From the NCBI GenBank assembly GCA_027620815.1, contig JAQCDH010000002.1:1-45541 (forward strand): a DNA stretch of 45,541 nt. Direction: 5' to 3'. The stretch is from Bacillota bacterium. Its GTDB lineage: Bacteria > Bacillota_I > Bacilli_A > Acholeplasmatales > Acholeplasmataceae. The position numbers and the translations under genes were made by a program. This document shows, piece by piece, positions 43,946 to 45,541 of the stretch; the first letter of the stretch is position 1, and each line of letters starts with the position of its first letter. A model generated the notes under the pieces. That model was not told where the DNA came from. It saw only the letters and a program-made list of their open reading frames with translations, and searched no databases.

Positions 43946-44760
43946 ACTTTTTTCTTAGTTAATGCGATTGCTAATCCTGCAACAGCAACAACGCCTACAC
44001 CAATAGCTACAAATAAAACTGTATTGTTTGTAGGTGTTTCATAACTATAGGTAAGAGTAAATGAATCTTGATCTATAAAAACAACTGCACCTGTTGTTTC
44101 ATCATATTCTGAAGTAATCTCTAAAGTTTCATCACCAAGCATTGTCTTGTATGTTGCAAATTTTGTAAGGGATGCCTTATCAACAAATCCAGCTAAATCA
44201 GCTGCATCAAAAATTGAGTTGAATATACCATCAATAGCCCAATCAAAAGATGCTTCTAGAAGAACTTTAGATTCAGTAAGTGACATATACGTCATCCCTT
44301 CCTCTTCTGAAGTTGTAAATGAAGGTTTTTCAGCATCAGTAAAATCATCCCAACTTAAATTTGGTGATAAATTTACAAGTTGCTCATATTTTATTAAGAA
44401 GTCTTCAAATGAATCAAATGTCATTCTTAATGTGAAAATACGTTGATTTCCTTCTGTTTCCATTGGTAAAACTTCCATAAATGATGGTGCATTGGTCTCA
44501 AACCAATCTTGTAAAGCTTCTACTCCGCCTGTAATATGTTTATCATTAAGCACAGGTCCATTCCCTTTAGTTCCATCCGGATCATCAGGATTTATTATTG
44601 GAGTTTGGCTTAATGAATCGTCATATACAACGACAAAATAATCACGATGTCCCATACCGTTTTCATCCATTACGGTATCCACCCCTATTTCACCTGGCCA
44701 GCAGGCAGTCAATAATAATGTAAGCACAATGATGACGAATAATGTAAAATTTCTTTTCAT
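43942..44760 (-). CDS. Lipoprotein with an additional C-terminal membrane anchor
   Basis: Not recognised beyond its anchors. The 272-residue product has a lipoprotein signal peptide ending in LLTAC (lipid-modified Cys20) and a C-terminal hydrophobic helix at about 248-268 followed by KKKV, so both ends of the mature protein should be in the membrane with about 225 residues outside. The outside part is acidic (DENGMGHRDYFVVVYDDS, INPDDPDGTKGNG, SEEEGMTY) with a beta-like pattern. It follows the ABC permease and precedes YesL, in the place where a solute-binding protein or second permease might be expected, but does not look like either. The ATG has AAGGAG upstream. Confidence 0.72.
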   Translation of the reverse strand: MKRNFTLFVIIVLTLLLTACWPGEIGVDTVMDENGMGHRDYFVVVYDDSLSQTPIINPDDPDGTKGNGPVLNDKHITGGVEALQDWFETNAPSFMEVLPMETEGNQRIFTLRMTFDSFEDFLIKYEQLVNLSPNLSWDDFTDAEKPSFTTSEEEGMTYMSLTESKVLLEASFDWAIDGIFNSIFDAADLAGFVDKASLTKFATYKTMLGDETLEITSEYDETTGAVVFIDQDSFTLTYSYETPTNNTVLFVAIGVGVVAVAGLAIALTKKKV

Positions 44761-44822
44761 TATTTTAATTCTCCTTTTTTTTTTATTATGTCGTTTGGAA
44801 ATCCAAACGTTTATAACCTTTT

Positions 44823-45515
44823 TTATGTTTCTTCACCCAAATAAATGACATATTTATTGAGTTTTAATCCACCAACTGTAATCATTAAAACAATGAATAA
44901 TAATACCCAAGCCATGGCACTTGCCATCCCCATATTTTGATCATTAATCATCTTATCAAATAAATAATATGCGTAATAATATGTTGAACGCGATGGTCCT
45001 CCACCTGTAACAATATATGCTAATGTAAATACCTGAAAACTACCGATAATACCGATAATAAAATTGAAAAATATAGAGGGTGTCATTAAAGGTAACGTAA
45101 TATACATAGTTTTTTTTAACCACCCTGCTCCATCAATTTCTGCAGATTCATACAAACTATTTGGAATGTCCTGCATTTGAGCTAAGTAAATGATCATTGA
45201 TCCTCCAACAGTCCATAAACCCATAAAAATTAATGTAATTTTTGAAGTTTCTTCTGCTTGATGCCAACGCAGAGGTTCCATATTTAAAAGATTATAAATT
45301 GGATCTAAGATTTCATTTACAAGTCCAAGCGAAGGCTGAAATAACCATAACCATAATAAAGAAAGTGCTACAATAGACACAACATTAGGTAAAAAAAACA
45401 TCGTACGATATATACTCATACCTCTAATTTTATTGTTTAATAATAATGCTATTAGTACTCCTAATATAATTCCAAGAGGAACTGCTATTAAAACATGATA
45501 AGCCTTTGGTGAAAA
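44823..45515 (-). CDS. Sugar ABC transporter permease, MalF/UgpA-like, 5' part missing or broken
   Basis: Reading from the C-terminus at 44823, the frame stays open to 45515, where a TAA at 45516-45518 interrupts it. The first methionine in frame (45419) lies in the middle of a conserved region: the codons before it read VPLGIILGVLIALLLNNKIRG and join directly to MSIYRTMFFLPNVVS, a typical MalF-family stretch. So the protein is missing its first one or two membrane helices, through a frameshift, a truncation or sequence error close to the window end. The cytoplasmic coupling loop YESAEIDGAGWLKKTMYITLPLMTP (EAA motif) is intact, as are four helices. The partner permease and the binding protein are not visible. 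Confidence 0.8.
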   Translation of the reverse strand, partial: FSPKAYHVLIAVPLGIILGVLIALLLNNKIRGMSIYRTMFFLPNVVSIVALSLLWLWLFQPSLGLVNEILDPIYNLLNMEPLRWHQAEETSKITLIFMGLWTVGGSMIIYLAQMQDIPNSLYESAEIDGAGWLKKTMYITLPLMTPSIFFNFIIGIIGSFQVFTLAYIVTGGGPSRSTYYYAYYLFDKMINDQNMGMASAMAWVLLFIVLMITVGGLKLNKYVIYLGEET

Positions 45516-45541
45516 TTACGCCCAAGAAATGCAGGAAAAAG

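Noticed and set aside
1..45541. Mycoplasma-type genetic code (TGA = Trp)
   Set aside because: TGA serves as the stop in several ATGA overlaps (for example at 970, 1548, 23418, 29341), and tryptophan positions in conserved proteins use TGG.

Overview
The window looks like a small, AT-rich chromosome of a wall-less or wall-poor Mollicutes-type Firmicute, most likely Acholeplasmatales or Izemoplasmatales. The reasons are strongly A/T-biased codons, very dense packing, Firmicute gene orders (plsX-rnc, dnaD-nth, walJ-rlmH), an ATP- and a PPi-type phosphofructokinase side by side with pyruvate phosphate dikinase, and huge acidic surface proteins. TGA is used as a real stop in many ATGA overlaps, so the code is the standard bacterial one and not the Mycoplasma code. 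Almost every gene is on the minus strand; only pfp, a foldase-like lipoprotein gene and an IMPACT-family gene are on plus. I see no tRNA, rRNA, CRISPR array, insertion sequence or prophage, and no gene-free stretch longer than 300 bases.

Layout. 1-3.5 kb: a minus operon uvrB > SGNH hydrolase > Sel1-repeat protein (cut by the window edge). 3.5-8.5 kb: glycolysis, pfkA-ppdK on minus and a divergent PPi-type phosphofructokinase on plus. 8.6-14.6 kb: one 1,997-residue gene with an N-terminal CvpA-like four-helix membrane domain and about 1,800 residues of acidic, internally repeated ectodomain. 14.7-18.1 kb: dnaE (TTG start) behind a flavodoxin gene and its terminator. 18.3-27.6 kb: a heterodimeric ABC exporter, an unknown protein, nth, dnaD, rnc, plsX and recG. 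27.6-33.9 kb: aroF-tyrA-aroB-aroA-aroQ-aroE-aroC, all abutting or overlapping, running into recG. 33.9-40.9 kb: rlmH, walJ, the foldase-like lipoprotein, yhaM-like nuclease, cca and the IMPACT gene. 40.9-45.5 kb: a sugar-related minus operon (ABC permease, lipoprotein, YesL-like membrane protein, long mannose-6-phosphate isomerase-like protein, SGNH hydrolase).

How it works together. The aromatic operon makes DAHP and carries chorismate to prephenate and on to the tyrosine branch; steps for 3-dehydroquinate dehydratase and shikimate kinase are not here. Its 5' leader holds what looks like a complete tyrosine-sensing attenuator: a consensus-spaced promoter, a 13-codon leader peptide MSTKQTYYYAYFM with its own ribosome binding site, competing hairpins, and an intrinsic terminator just before aroF. 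The DAHP synthase also has the N-terminal regulatory domain known for Tyr/Phe feedback, so the pathway would be controlled by tyrosine at both levels. This attenuator and the giant CvpA-like surface protein are the two most notable items.

Promoters share a strong habit: most have an extended -10 (TGn before a TATAAT-like hexamer) and little or no -35. The cleanest classical promoter (TTGACA, 17 bp, TATAAT) drives the flavodoxin gene.
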